Shown: in pieces, positions 10,992 to 20,647 of the stretch
How positions within the stretch are numbered: the stretch's first letter is position 1
How the letters are laid out: every line of letters starts with the position of its first letter
Source: Actinomycetota bacterium
Lineage (GTDB): Bacteria > Actinomycetota > Actinomycetes > Mycobacteriales > Mycobacteriaceae
DNA: 32,246 bases
Assembly (NCBI GenBank): GCA_030836785.1
Contig: JAUPLT010000189.1
Location: forward strand, 1-32,246
Reading direction: 5' to 3'
The notes under the pieces: model-generated
Seen by the model: the letters and a program-made list of their open reading frames with translations, nothing else
Databases searched by the model: none
What the model was told of the DNA's origin: nothing
Position numbers and translations under genes: made by a program

Positions 10992-12134
10992 ATGTCCACA
11001 CATAACCATGACCTCGAGAAGGCCGTTCGCGCTGCGCTGACCAAGGTCGTCGACCCCGAACTACGCCGACCGATCACCGAACTCAACATGGTCAAGAGTG
11101 TGACCGTCGGTGACGACGGCGCGGTCCACGTCGAGGTCTACCTGACCACCGGTTCCTGCCCGCTGAAAAGCGAGATCATCGAGCGGGTCACCGCGGCGGT
11201 GACCGACGTGCCCGGCACCGGCGCGGTCAGCGTGGAGTTGGACGTCATGAGCGATGAACAGCGCACCGCGTTGCGCAAGCAATTGCGCGGCGATGCCGCC
11301 GAACCGGTCATCCCGTTCGCCCAGCCCGGCTCGCTGACCCGGGTGTACGCCGTAGCCTCCGGCAAGGGCGGGGTCGGGAAGTCCAGTGTCACCGTCAATC
11401 TGGCCGCGGCCCTGGCCGCCCGGGGGCTGTCCGTCGGCGTGGTCGACGCCGATATCTACGGCCACTCGGTGCCCAGGATGATGGGCACCTCCGATCGGCC
11501 CACCCAGGTCGAGTCGATGATCCTGCCGCCGATAGCCCACGAGGTGAAGGTCATCTCGATCGCGCAGTTCACCCAGGGGAACACCCCGGTGGTGTGGCGC
11601 GGTCCGATGCTGCACCGGGCGCTGCAGCAATTCCTCGCCGACGTCTACTGGGGTGATCTCGACGTCCTGCTGATGGACCTGCCGCCCGGTACCGGCGACG
11701 TCGCCATCTCGGTGGCCCAGTTGGTGCCCAACGCCGAAATCCTCGTGGTCACCACTCCGCAGATCGCCGCCGCCGAAGTGGCCGAACGTGCCGGGGCCAT
11801 CGCGCTGCAAACCCGCCAGCGGATCGTCGGCGTCGTGGAGAACATGTCCGGGCTGCTGCTGCCGGATGGTACGACCATGCAACTGTTCGGTGAGGGCGGC
11901 GGTCGGCAGGTCGCGGAGCGGCTCACCCGGGTCGTCGGGGCCGACGTGCCGCTACTCGGTCAGGTCCCGCTGGATCCGGCGCTGGTCGCCGCCGGTGACT
12001 CTGGGGTGCCGCTGGTGCTGTCGGCACCGCAGTCGGCCGCCGGCGCCGAACTACGGGCGATCGCCGACAAGCTGGCCACCCGACGACGCGGCTTGACCGG
12101 GATGTCGCTGGGCCTGGACCCCGCCGGCCGGTAG
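10992..12134 (+). CDS. mrp: Mrp/ApbC-type P-loop ATPase, putative Fe-S cluster carrier
   Basis: A 380-aa protein. Residues about 5-85 are a MIP18/DUF59 domain (VDPELRRPITELNMVKSV). Residues about 115-365 are an Mrp/NBP35 P-loop domain with the deviant Walker A SGKGGVGKSSVTVNLAAALA, switch region VVDADIYGHSVPRMMG and Walker B-like LLMDLPPGTGDVAIS. The family transfers Fe-S clusters to apoproteins in the cytosol. The usual CxxC cluster-binding pair after ENMS is absent: the sequence reads ENMSGLLLPDGTTMQLFGEGGG. I recall the same loss in the M. tuberculosis protein, so it is probably a lineage trait. It is convergent with tatB, 30 bases apart. Confidence 0.92.
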   Translation: MSTHNHDLEKAVRAALTKVVDPELRRPITELNMVKSVTVGDDGAVHVEVYLTTGSCPLKSEIIERVTAAVTDVPGTGAVSVELDVMSDEQRTALRKQLRGDAAEPVIPFAQPGSLTRVYAVASGKGGVGKSSVTVNLAAALAARGLSVGVVDADIYGHSVPRMMGTSDRPTQVESMILPPIAHEVKVISIAQFTQGNTPVVWRGPMLHRALQQFLADVYWGDLDVLLMDLPPGTGDVAISVAQLVPNAEILVVTTPQIAAAEVAERAGAIALQTRQRIVGVVENMSGLLLPDGTTMQLFGEGGGRQVAERLTRVVGADVPLLGQVPLDPALVAAGDSGVPLVLSAPQSAAGAELRAIADKLATRRRGLTGMSLGLDPAGR

Positions 12135-12164
12135 CGGCTGCCCCGCGATCAGGTCACCCCGGAA

Positions 12165-12575
12165 TCAGGTCGCGTCCGAATCGAACGGGGCGGGCTGACC
12201 GGGCGTCGCGGGTGCAGTCGACGGCTGCGGCGTGGCCGACGGCTGTGGTGGAGCGGCGCTGTGCGGTTTCGGAGCTTTGCCATCGAATTCGCCGGTCAGC
12301 CATGACTCGTCGCCGTCCAGCAGATGTTTGGTCAGCGCGGCCCTCGGAGACATGCCACGCAGCTTCTGCAGCTCGCTGATGGGCTGACGGAGATCATCGA
12401 ACTCGGGGCCGAGTTCATCACGGAGCTGGCTGGTGGCACCGCTGAGATAGTCGCGGGCCTGGCGGATCACCCCGGCCGTCCAGCGGATCGCCCCCGGCAG
12501 CCGTTCGGGACCCAGTACGACGAGTCCGACCACAACCAGCAGGAACATCTCGCCCCAGCCCACATTGGCGAACAC
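12165..12575 (-). CDS. tatB: Twin-arginine translocase subunit TatB
   Basis: A 136-aa Tat component that helps bind twin-arginine signal peptides with TatC. The N-terminal helix ([19 protein letters not shown], about residues 10-28) with the GPERLP hinge is the TatA/B hallmark. An amphipathic helix follows ([16 protein letters not shown]), then [20 protein letters not shown], which favours TatB over TatA. The tail is Pro/Ala-rich and probably disordered. The GTG start is 3 bases after the htrA stop, so the gene is co-transcribed with sigE-rseA-htrA or at least with htrA. Length is normal for mycobacterial TatB. Confidence 0.92.
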   Translation of the reverse strand: MFANVGWGEMFLLVVVGLVVLGPERLPGAIRWTAGVIRQARDYLSGATSQLRDELGPEFDDLRQPISELQKLRGMSPRAALTKHLLDGDESWLTGEFDGKAPKPHSAAPPQPSATPQPSTAPATPGQPAPFDSDAT

Positions 12576-12578
12576 GGG

Positions 12579-14084
<1,506 letters not shown>

Positions 14085-14157
14085 CTATCCACAGGTTCGG
14101 GAAGCTCAGACGCCGAAGCGCCCAGACACGGCCCACTCGCCGGTATTGCCGATCAGC

Positions 14158-14559
14158 CTACCGGCGCTTGCGACGGCCGCGTTGGGCCCCGTCGGGCGGC
14201 TGATCGAAGGGCGGCGGCGACTCCGGCGGTTCCGGCGGAGCGGACTGCGGGATGGCCGAGAGTAATCCCATCAGGGTGCTGGGCATGCTGACCGGCCGCG
14301 ATTCCCGCAGCGCGGCACGGGCCTGGCACTGGCCATCGACCTCAGCGGCGCATTGCGGGCAGGCCGACAGATGGCTGGCGGCGCGCAGGTGCGCCTTCAT
14401 CGGCAACTCGCCATCGACGTAGGCGGCGACCGCTTCGGTGGCCAGGTGGTCGGTGGAGCTGAAACGGGGTGGAGCGCAGAGAGCGTCCTGATCGACCGAC
14501 ACGAAATGAGCCGGCAGCCATGACAATGCCCGCCGGAACATCGGACCCGGGTCCGCCAT
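14158..14559 (-). CDS. rseA: Anti-sigma-E factor RseA (zinc-associated anti-sigma domain)
   Basis: A 133-aa anti-sigma factor that binds and inhibits SigE. Residues about 35-75 carry STDHLATEAVAAYVDGELP and the ZAS motif HLSACPQC (H-x3-C-x2-C), which coordinates zinc and senses thiol or redox state. The rest is a Pro-rich, basic C-terminus; no membrane helix is seen, so it is cytosolic like the M. tuberculosis protein. The ATG at 14559 follows GGAGAGGAG with a spacing of about 8. The gene lies 126 bases after sigE and 79 bases before htrA in the same direction. In relatives, phosphorylation by PknB and ClpC1P2 degradation release SigE. Confidence 0.92.
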   Translation of the reverse strand: MADPGPMFRRALSWLPAHFVSVDQDALCAPPRFSSTDHLATEAVAAYVDGELPMKAHLRAASHLSACPQCAAEVDGQCQARAALRESRPVSMPSTLMGLLSAIPQSAPPEPPESPPPFDQPPDGAQRGRRKRR

Positions 14560-14685
14560 GACCTGCGCTCCTCTCCGGTGCACACCCCCGAGGACAAATC
14601 TAGCGCGAAGGTCACGAAAAGACATGGCTGTGGGATTTCGGGCGCGCTGCGTCAGGCTGTCGGCATAGTCAGGCTGGTTGCGGCG

Positions 14686-15582
<897 letters not shown>

Positions 15583-15741
15583 CTACCGCAGTAACAAAGC
15601 AATGTGAGCAAACTGTGTGTCGCCTGAGAAGTTATCACTCCGATGCCGTCTAACTGGGCTTTTGTCATAGATCGGTAATTTCTCAGCAATCCCTTAGAGG
15701 AACTATTCAGTTCGCTGCGCACGGCTCCGCGCCGGTTGATC

Positions 15742-15747
15742 TACGCT
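15742..15747 (+). promoter_or_regulatory. Leaderless -10 element (TACGCT) of the O-methyltransferase gene
   Basis: TACGCT fits TANNNT and ends seven bases before ATG 15755; there is no Shine-Dalgarno in GCTCAGA. Inferred. Confidence 0.5.
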
Positions 15748-15754
15748 GCTCAGA

Positions 15755-16417
15755 ATGGCCAACACTGACCAATCGGACGCCGCTGACCGGGCTGAGCGGG
15801 TCCTGGCCCACGCGGAGGGCTCCATCTCCGAGGACGCGATCGTTGTTGCTGCCCGCGAGCGGGCGGTGGACGCGGGTGCAGGCGCGGTGACGCCCGCCGT
15901 CGGCGCTCTGTTGAGCCTGCTGGCCAGACTTTCCGGCGGCCGCGCGGTCGTGGAGGTCGGTACCGGGGCCGGTGTCAGCGGTCTGTGGCTGCTGTCCGGC
16001 ATGCGCGATGACGGGGTACTCACCACGATCGACACCGAACCTGAGCACCAGCGGCTGGCCAAACAGGCCTTCGCCGAAGCCGGTGTCGGGCCCGGACGGA
16101 CCAGGCTGATCGGGGGGCGGGCCCAGGAGGTTCTGACCCGGCTGGCAGACGACTCCTACGATCTGGTGTTCATCGACGCCGCACCCGTGGACCAGCCGCA
16201 TTTCGTCGGCGAGGCGGTCCGGTTGCTGCGACCCGGCGGCGTCATCGTCGTGCACCGGTCGGCCCTCGATGGTCGGGCCGGGGATCCGGCCGCCCATGAC
16301 ACCGAGGTCACCGCGGTGCGCGAAGCGGCCCGGCTGATCGCCGAGGATGAACGGCTCAGTGCGGTACAGGTGCCGCTCGGTGACGGGATTCTGGTGGCGA
16401 CGAGGGACGCCGAGTAA
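15755..16417 (+). CDS. SAM-dependent O-methyltransferase (Rv1220c-like)
   Basis: A 220-aa class I methyltransferase of the O-methyltransferase family 3 (catechol/caffeoyl-CoA type). The SAM-binding core is visible: [19 protein letters not shown] (motif I, about residues 66-84), [15 protein letters not shown] (acidic ribose-binding residue), and [16 protein letters not shown] followed by [15 protein letters not shown]. The acceptor is unknown. Its position beside and divergent from sigE matches M. tuberculosis Rv1220c as I recall. A TACGCT element seven bases upstream suggests a leaderless mRNA. It converges on ogt, with 48 bases between the stops and no clear terminator. Confidence 0.88.
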   Translation: MANTDQSDAADRAERVLAHAEGSISEDAIVVAARERAVDAGAGAVTPAVGALLSLLARLSGGRAVVEVGTGAGVSGLWLLSGMRDDGVLTTIDTEPEHQRLAKQAFAEAGVGPGRTRLIGGRAQEVLTRLADDSYDLVFIDAAPVDQPHFVGEAVRLLRPGGVIVVHRSALDGRAGDPAAHDTEVTAVREAARLIAEDERLSAVQVPLGDGILVATRDAE

Positions 16418-16465
16418 CCCGCGCCGCAGCCATCGCCGCGGGCCGATCCGGCCCGCCGGGTCGCG

Positions 16466-16990
16466 TCACCTCGCCTCGTGTGCGATCAGGGCCTTCTTGC
16501 ACTCGATACCGCCGGCATAGCCGGTCAGTGCGCCCGACGATCCGATCACGCGATGGCAGGCCACGATGATCGGAACGGGATTGCGGCCGAGGGCGACCCC
16601 GACCGCACGGCTCGCCCCGGGCGCGCCGATCTGCGCTGCGATCTGGGAGTACGAGCGCGTCTGTCCGTAGGGGATCGCCTGCGCCGCGGCCCACACCCGG
16701 CGCTGAAAGTCGGTCCCGTCCAACCGCACGTCGATATCGAACCGCCTCAGACGCCCGTCGAAGTAAGCGTCGAGTTGAGCAACGGCATCCGGGAAGGCGT
16801 TCGCGTCGGAGCCGCTGCAGCCCCCGCTGTCGGGTTCTGCGCGCTGCCCGGCGAGTACCAGCCGCACGACAGTGCGGCCGCTGCCGATCAGGGTCACGGG
16901 ACCGACCGGGCTGTCGATGGTGCGGTAGGTCGGGTTCCGGGCCATGGCCGCGCCCTGGGAGGCGGCCGGTTCCTTGATGACGGGGGTCAT
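16466..16990 (-). CDS. ogt: Methylated-DNA-protein cysteine methyltransferase Ogt
   Basis: A 174-aa suicide DNA-repair enzyme that moves the alkyl group from O6-alkylguanine to its own cysteine. Features: the short N-terminal domain (TYRTIDSPVGPVTLIG), the DNA-binding helix-turn-helix region (FQRRVWAAAQAIPYGQTRSY), the arginine-finger region SRAVGVALGRNPVP, the active-site motif IIVACHRVIG and the tail LTGYAGGIECKKALIAHE. The active-site motif is ACHRV instead of the usual PCHRV. The ATG at 16990 overlaps the ada-alkA stop (ATGA), so translation is coupled; an internal ATG about 15 codons later would match a shorter N-terminus. In E. coli, operons of this type are induced by alkylation through methylated Ada. 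Confidence 0.92.
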   Translation of the reverse strand: MTPVIKEPAASQGAAMARNPTYRTIDSPVGPVTLIGSGRTVVRLVLAGQRAEPDSGGCSGSDANAFPDAVAQLDAYFDGRLRRFDIDVRLDGTDFQRRVWAAAQAIPYGQTRSYSQIAAQIGAPGASRAVGVALGRNPVPIIVACHRVIGSSGALTGYAGGIECKKALIAHEAR

Positions 16991-18492
16991 GATGCCCTTT
17001 CTGCGGGCGGCCACTGATTGACCGGATGATCCAACGTGGCCCACAGGTGTTGGGTCACGTACGAACGCCACGGCCGCCACCGCTCACTGCGCGCGGCCAA
17101 CTCGGGAGCCCGGGCGGGCAGGCCGGATTGCGCGGCGGCGTGCAGAACACCCAGATCACGGACGGGAAAGGCGTCCGGATCCCCAAGTCCGCGCATCGCG
17201 ATGATCTCCGCGGTCCACGGCCCCACCCCCGGCAGTGCGAGCAGTTGGCGGCGGGCTTCACGCCAGTCGACTCCGGGATCGAGTCGCAGATCACCGCCGG
17301 CCAGAGCGGCCACCATGGTCCGCAGCGACGTTCGGCGCGCCCGCGGCACGGCCAGGTGGACCGGGTCGATGTCGGCCAGTTGCCCGACGGCCGGGAAGAG
17401 ATGGGTCAGCGATCCGGCGGGATCTGCCAGCGGCGTCCCGTACGCCTCCACCAACCGGCCGGTATGCATCCGGGCAGCGGCGAGAGACACCTGCTGGCCC
17501 AACACCGCACGCACCGCGAGTTCCTCGGGGTCGACGGTTCCGGGAATGCGTTGTCCCGGCGCCGTCGCAACGACCGCGCGTAGAGCCTCATCGGCGGACA
17601 ACGCCTCCACCACCGACTCAGGGTCGGCATCGAGGTCCAGCAGCCGCCGGCACCGCCCGATGGCCGCCGACAGATCCCGAACATCCGCCAGCATCAGTGC
17701 GCACCGCACATGGTCGCGCTGCGGGGTCAGGGTGACGATGCCGCTCCCGAACGGCAGCCGCAGGGTGCGGCGGTATCCGCCGTCGATGACCTCCTCGCAG
17801 CCCGGCACCGCGCTGGCTGCGAGGTGTCCGAAGACGCCCTCATAGGCAAACGGCTCCCGCACGGCCAAGCGCAGCGACACCATCTGGCCGGTGGACGAAT
17901 CCACGCGACCGGCGCTGCGGACGGCTCTGCCGCGCAGCATCGTCGGGGTGGTGCCGCAGGCCGCCCGCACCGTGTCGTTGAACTGCCGGATGCTGGCGAA
18001 GCCGGCGGCGAAGGCCACGTCACTGAAGGCCATCGACGTCGTCTCGATCAGGATCCGCGCCGTCTGGACCCGCTGGGCACGGGCCAGCGCCAGCGGGCCC
18101 GCCCCCACTTCGCTCTGCAGCAGGCGTTCCAGCTGCCGGGTGGTGTACCCGAGGCGGGCGGCGAGGCCGTTCACCCCGTCACGATCGACCGTGCCGTCAG
18201 CGATCAACCGCATCGCGCGGGCGACGACGTCCGCTCTGACGTTCCACAGCGGTGAACCCGGCGACGCATCGGGGAGGCAGCGCCTGCAGGCCCGGAATCC
18301 GGCGCGTTGCGCCGCCGCTGCAGTTGGGTAGAAGCGCACGTTGCGGGCCAGCGGCAGGCGGACGGGACAGCTTGGGCGGCAATAGATTCCCGTCGTCAGC
18401 ACGGCTGTCACGAACCAGCCGTCGAACCGGGCATCGCGGGACTGCACCGCCCGGTAGCAACGGTCGAAATCGTCATGCACGGGTTCCAACAT
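16987..18492 (-). CDS. alkA: Ada-AlkA fusion: methyl-phosphotriester sensor, AraC regulator and 3-methyladenine DNA glycosylase
   Basis: A 501-aa three-part protein. Residues 1-80 are the Ada zinc domain with the four cysteines at 38, 42, 69 and 72 (GIYCRPSC and FRACRRC); Cys38 is the methyl acceptor in the family. Residues about 88-185 are an AraC-type double helix-turn-helix (LAARLGYTTRQLERLLQSEV and FASIRQFNDTVRAACG). Residues about 205-500 are AlkA: an N-domain, then the helix-hairpin-helix LLALPGVGPWTAEIIAMRGL, with the likely catalytic Asp in FPVRDLG. It senses methylation damage, activates transcription and excises methylated bases. It is coupled to ogt by a 4-bp overlap. ATG 18492 is chosen; GTG 18480 would match the shorter M. 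tuberculosis start (MHDDF). In M. tuberculosis I recall this pair elsewhere (Rv1316c-Rv1317c). Confidence 0.92.
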   Translation of the reverse strand: MLEPVHDDFDRCYRAVQSRDARFDGWFVTAVLTTGIYCRPSCPVRLPLARNVRFYPTAAAAQRAGFRACRRCLPDASPGSPLWNVRADVVARAMRLIADGTVDRDGVNGLAARLGYTTRQLERLLQSEVGAGPLALARAQRVQTARILIETTSMAFSDVAFAAGFASIRQFNDTVRAACGTTPTMLRGRAVRSAGRVDSSTGQMVSLRLAVREPFAYEGVFGHLAASAVPGCEEVIDGGYRRTLRLPFGSGIVTLTPQRDHVRCALMLADVRDLSAAIGRCRRLLDLDADPESVVEALSADEALRAVVATAPGQRIPGTVDPEELAVRAVLGQQVSLAAARMHTGRLVEAYGTPLADPAGSLTHLFPAVGQLADIDPVHLAVPRARRTSLRTMVAALAGGDLRLDPGVDWREARRQLLALPGVGPWTAEIIAMRGLGDPDAFPVRDLGVLHAAAQSGLPARAPELAARSERWRPWRSYVTQHLWATLDHPVNQWPPAERAS

Positions 18493-18554
18493 GCCACCCT
18501 GGACGGACGGGAACTAGCGGAAATGCGACGCCACGGATGCCGGCTCCGTCATCC

Positions 18555-18656
18555 TGTACTCAGATTCGCAGTGTATTCAGAATCGTCGTGCAGTCAGAAT
18601 CGTCGTGTATTCAGAATCGTCGTGCAGTCAGAATCGTCGTGCAGTCAGAATCGTCG
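18555..18656 (+). repeat. Six-copy 17-bp intergenic tandem repeat upstream of the DUF4126 gene
   Basis: Units start at 18555, 18572, 18589, 18606, 18623 and 18640. Two forms alternate: TGTATTCAGAATCGTCG and TGCAGTCAGAATCGTCG (the first copy is degenerate), in order A', A, B, A, B, B. The period is not a multiple of three, and the array lies between the ada-alkA start (18492) and the DUF4126 GTG (18676), so it is not coding. Each unit holds CAGAAT, a possible weak -10. Confidence 0.95.
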
Positions 18657-18675
18657 TTGACGCCGGGAGGCCCGC

Positions 18676-19284
18676 GTGGAGTTGATGACGGGTTTCGGTC
18701 TGGCCAGTGCCGCCGGCCTCAATGCCTACATCCCACTGCTGTCGATGGGTCTGCTGAGCCGCTACACGAATCTGGTGCACCTGCCGTCAGGCTGGTCGTG
18801 GCTGGAGAACGGATGGGTCCTGGGACTCGTCGCGATGCTGCTGCTGATCGAGATCGTCGCCGACAAGATCCCGGCACTGGACTCGGTCAACGACGCGGTC
18901 CAGACGTTCGTCCGGCCCACCTCCGGCGGAATCGTGTTCGCATCCGGCACGGCCGCTCAGACCGCGGCCGTCAGCGATCCGGGGGAGTTCGCCCGGACCG
19001 GCCAGTGGGTGCCGGTGGTCATCGGGATCGTCACCGCCCTCGTCGTGAGTCTGACCAAGACCGCGGTGCGACCTGCGGCCAATGTTGTCACCGGGGGTGT
19101 CGCGGCGCCGGTGCTGAGCACCATTGAGGACGCCGCCAGCGTCAGTCTGACGTTCATGGCGATCCTGATTCCGGCACTCGTGGCACTCATCCTGGTCGCG
19201 CTGATCTGGGGTGCGGTCCGGCTGCTGCGGCGCCGGCGCAGAGTCCGGGACCGGGGGCCGCAGACAGGCTTGGATCTGTCCTAG
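18676..19284 (+). CDS. DUF4126 membrane protein
   Basis: A 202-aa integral membrane protein with about five hydrophobic segments. It starts ELMTGFGLASAAGLNAYIPL, the typical DUF4126 opening. Later segments include GWVLGLVAMLLLIEIVADKI, GQWVPVVIGIVTALVVSL and FMAILIPALVALILVALIWG, before a basic tail (RLLRRRRRVRDRG). No function is assigned to the family. The GTG start follows GGGAGG with about 7-base spacing. The 17-bp repeat array ends 19 bases upstream. The stop codon lies in the first copy of a short duplication shared with glgC. Confidence 0.82.
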   Translation: MELMTGFGLASAAGLNAYIPLLSMGLLSRYTNLVHLPSGWSWLENGWVLGLVAMLLLIEIVADKIPALDSVNDAVQTFVRPTSGGIVFASGTAAQTAAVSDPGEFARTGQWVPVVIGIVTALVVSLTKTAVRPAANVVTGGVAAPVLSTIEDAASVSLTFMAILIPALVALILVALIWGAVRLLRRRRRVRDRGPQTGLDLS

Positions 19285-19304
19285 ATGCGGGATCTGTCCT
19301 AGAT
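19272..19304. repeat. Duplicated 15-mer carrying the stop codons of both convergent genes
   Basis: GGATCTGTCCTAGAT occurs at 19272-19286 and again at 19290-19304 (period 18). The CTAG in copy one supplies the DUF4126 TAG stop on the plus strand. The CTAG in copy two supplies the glgC TAG stop on the minus strand. Confidence 0.9.
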
Positions 19305-20513
19305 CCAGACGCCCTTGCCGACCGCGACAACGCCGCCGGCGCTGATCGCGAACCGTTCGCGGTCCTTCTCCAGATCCACACCGACCATCTCACCGGGCCC
19401 CACGACCACGTTCTTGTCCAGAATGGCCCGGCGTACCACCGCCCCACGGCCGACCCGGACGCCGGGCATCAGCACGCTGCCCTCGACGATGGCCCCGTCG
19501 TCGACCACGACGTTGCTGGAGAGCACCGAACTGCGCACCGACGCCGCCGAGATGATGCTGCCCGCACCCACCACCGACTCCTGCGCCGAGCCCCCGTTGA
19601 CGAACTTGGCCGGTGCGAGGTTCTCCGACTCTCCCCGGATCGGCCAGCGCTTGTTGTAGAGGTTGAACACCGGGTGCACCGACACCAGATCCAGGTGGGC
19701 GTCGTAGAAGGCGTCGAGGGTGCCGACGTCGCGCCAATACCCGTGGTCCCGGTCGGTGGCGCCGGGGACCTCGTTGTCGTTGAAGTCGTAGACCGCGGCC
19801 CTCCCGTCCTCGACGAGCCGCGGAATGATGTTTCCGCCCATATCGTGATCGGAGGTGTCATCGTCGGCATCGGCCCGGATGGCGTCGATGAGAACCTTCG
19901 TGGTGAAGATGTAGTTACCCATCGAGACGAAGGTCTGGTCCGGATTGTCGGGTGTCGACGGCGGATCCGCCGGCTTTTCCAGGAAGCTGCGGATGCGGCC
20001 GGATTCGTCGGCCTCGATACAGCCGAACGCCGTGGCCTCCGCCCGCGGAACCCGAATCCCGGCAACGGTTGCCCCGGCACCACTTTCGACGTGATACTTC
20101 ACCATCTGCTCGGGATCCATCCGGTACACGTGGTCGGCGCCGAACACCACGATGTAGTCGGGATCCTCGTCGTAGATGAGGTTCAGCGACTGATAGATCG
20201 CGTCGGCGGACCCGGTGTACCAACGCGGCCCGAGTCGCTGCTGGGCCGGCACCGGCGTGATGTACTCGCCGGCCAGGCCGGAGAGCCGCCAGTTCTGCGA
20301 GATGTGCCGGTCCAGCGAGTGCGACTTGTACTGGGTCAGGACGCAGATCCGCAGGTAACGGGCGTTGACCAGGTTGGACAGCACGAAGTCGATCAGCCGG
20401 TAGGCGCCGCCGAAGGGAACCGCGGGCTTGGCCCGGTCCGCCGTCAACGGATACAGCCGCTTGCCCTCCCCACCAGCCAGAACGATGCCCAGCACATGTG
20501 GCAGTTCCCTCAT
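19299..20513 (-). CDS. glgC: Glucose-1-phosphate adenylyltransferase GlgC
   Basis: A 404-aa enzyme making ADP-glucose from ATP and glucose-1-phosphate. The N-terminal nucleotidyltransferase domain shows [20 protein letters not shown] and [15 protein letters not shown] (residues about 9-43), then [12 protein letters not shown] and [12 protein letters not shown]. Residues about 300-400 form a left-handed beta-helix with hexapeptide-like repeats ([20 protein letters not shown]). Product ADP-glucose feeds GlgM and so the GlgE alpha-glucan route in mycobacteria. It diverges from glgM across 93 bases. A TAGGTT element sits six bases before the ATG, suggesting a leaderless mRNA. Length is normal and the product looks complete. 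Confidence 0.95.
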   Translation of the reverse strand: MRELPHVLGIVLAGGEGKRLYPLTADRAKPAVPFGGAYRLIDFVLSNLVNARYLRICVLTQYKSHSLDRHISQNWRLSGLAGEYITPVPAQQRLGPRWYTGSADAIYQSLNLIYDEDPDYIVVFGADHVYRMDPEQMVKYHVESGAGATVAGIRVPRAEATAFGCIEADESGRIRSFLEKPADPPSTPDNPDQTFVSMGNYIFTTKVLIDAIRADADDDTSDHDMGGNIIPRLVEDGRAAVYDFNDNEVPGATDRDHGYWRDVGTLDAFYDAHLDLVSVHPVFNLYNKRWPIRGESENLAPAKFVNGGSAQESVVGAGSIISAASVRSSVLSSNVVVDDGAIVEGSVLMPGVRVGRGAVVRRAILDKNVVVGPGEMVGVDLEKDRERFAISAGGVVAVGKGVWI

Positions 20514-20519
20514 AGGCCA

Positions 20520-20525
20520 AACCTA
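20520..20525 (-). promoter_or_regulatory. Leaderless -10 element (TAGGTT) of glgC
   Basis: TAGGTT on the minus strand is followed by TGGCCT and then the glgC ATG at 20513. The six-base gap puts the transcription start on the start codon. No Shine-Dalgarno is present. Inferred. Confidence 0.55.
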
Positions 20526-20592
20526 ACCGGCGCCGGTGGCAACGGCTAGCTCATTCGCGCACAACATCCGCACGGGGCGCCCTCCGAAGCAC

Positions 20593-20598
20593 TAGGTT
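20593..20598 (+). promoter_or_regulatory. -10 element (TAGGTT) of glgM
   Basis: TAGGTT ends eight bases before ATG 20607. The later repeat copies carry GAGGTT and CAGGTT, which lose the first T of TANNNT, so this is the only copy with an intact -10. Confidence 0.45.
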
Positions 20599-20647
20599 CT
20601 GGGGCTATGCGAGGTTCTGGGGGTACGCCAGGTTCTGCCGGTATGCG
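20594..20647 (+). repeat. Three 18-bp tandem repeats spanning the glgM promoter edge and start codon
   Basis: Units: AGGTTCTGGGGCTATGCG (20594-20611), AGGTTCTGGGGGTACGCC (20612-20629) and AGGTTCTGCCGGTATGCG (20630-20647). Copies one and three contain an in-frame ATG; copy two has ACG in that place. The array adds 12 codons before the conserved N-terminus. Confidence 0.92.

Noticed and set aside
18252-19127. An open frame running through the 17-bp repeat array into the DUF4126 gene.
   Set aside because: The 17-bp period shifts frame each unit, and the frame is out of phase with the well-supported DUF4126 protein.
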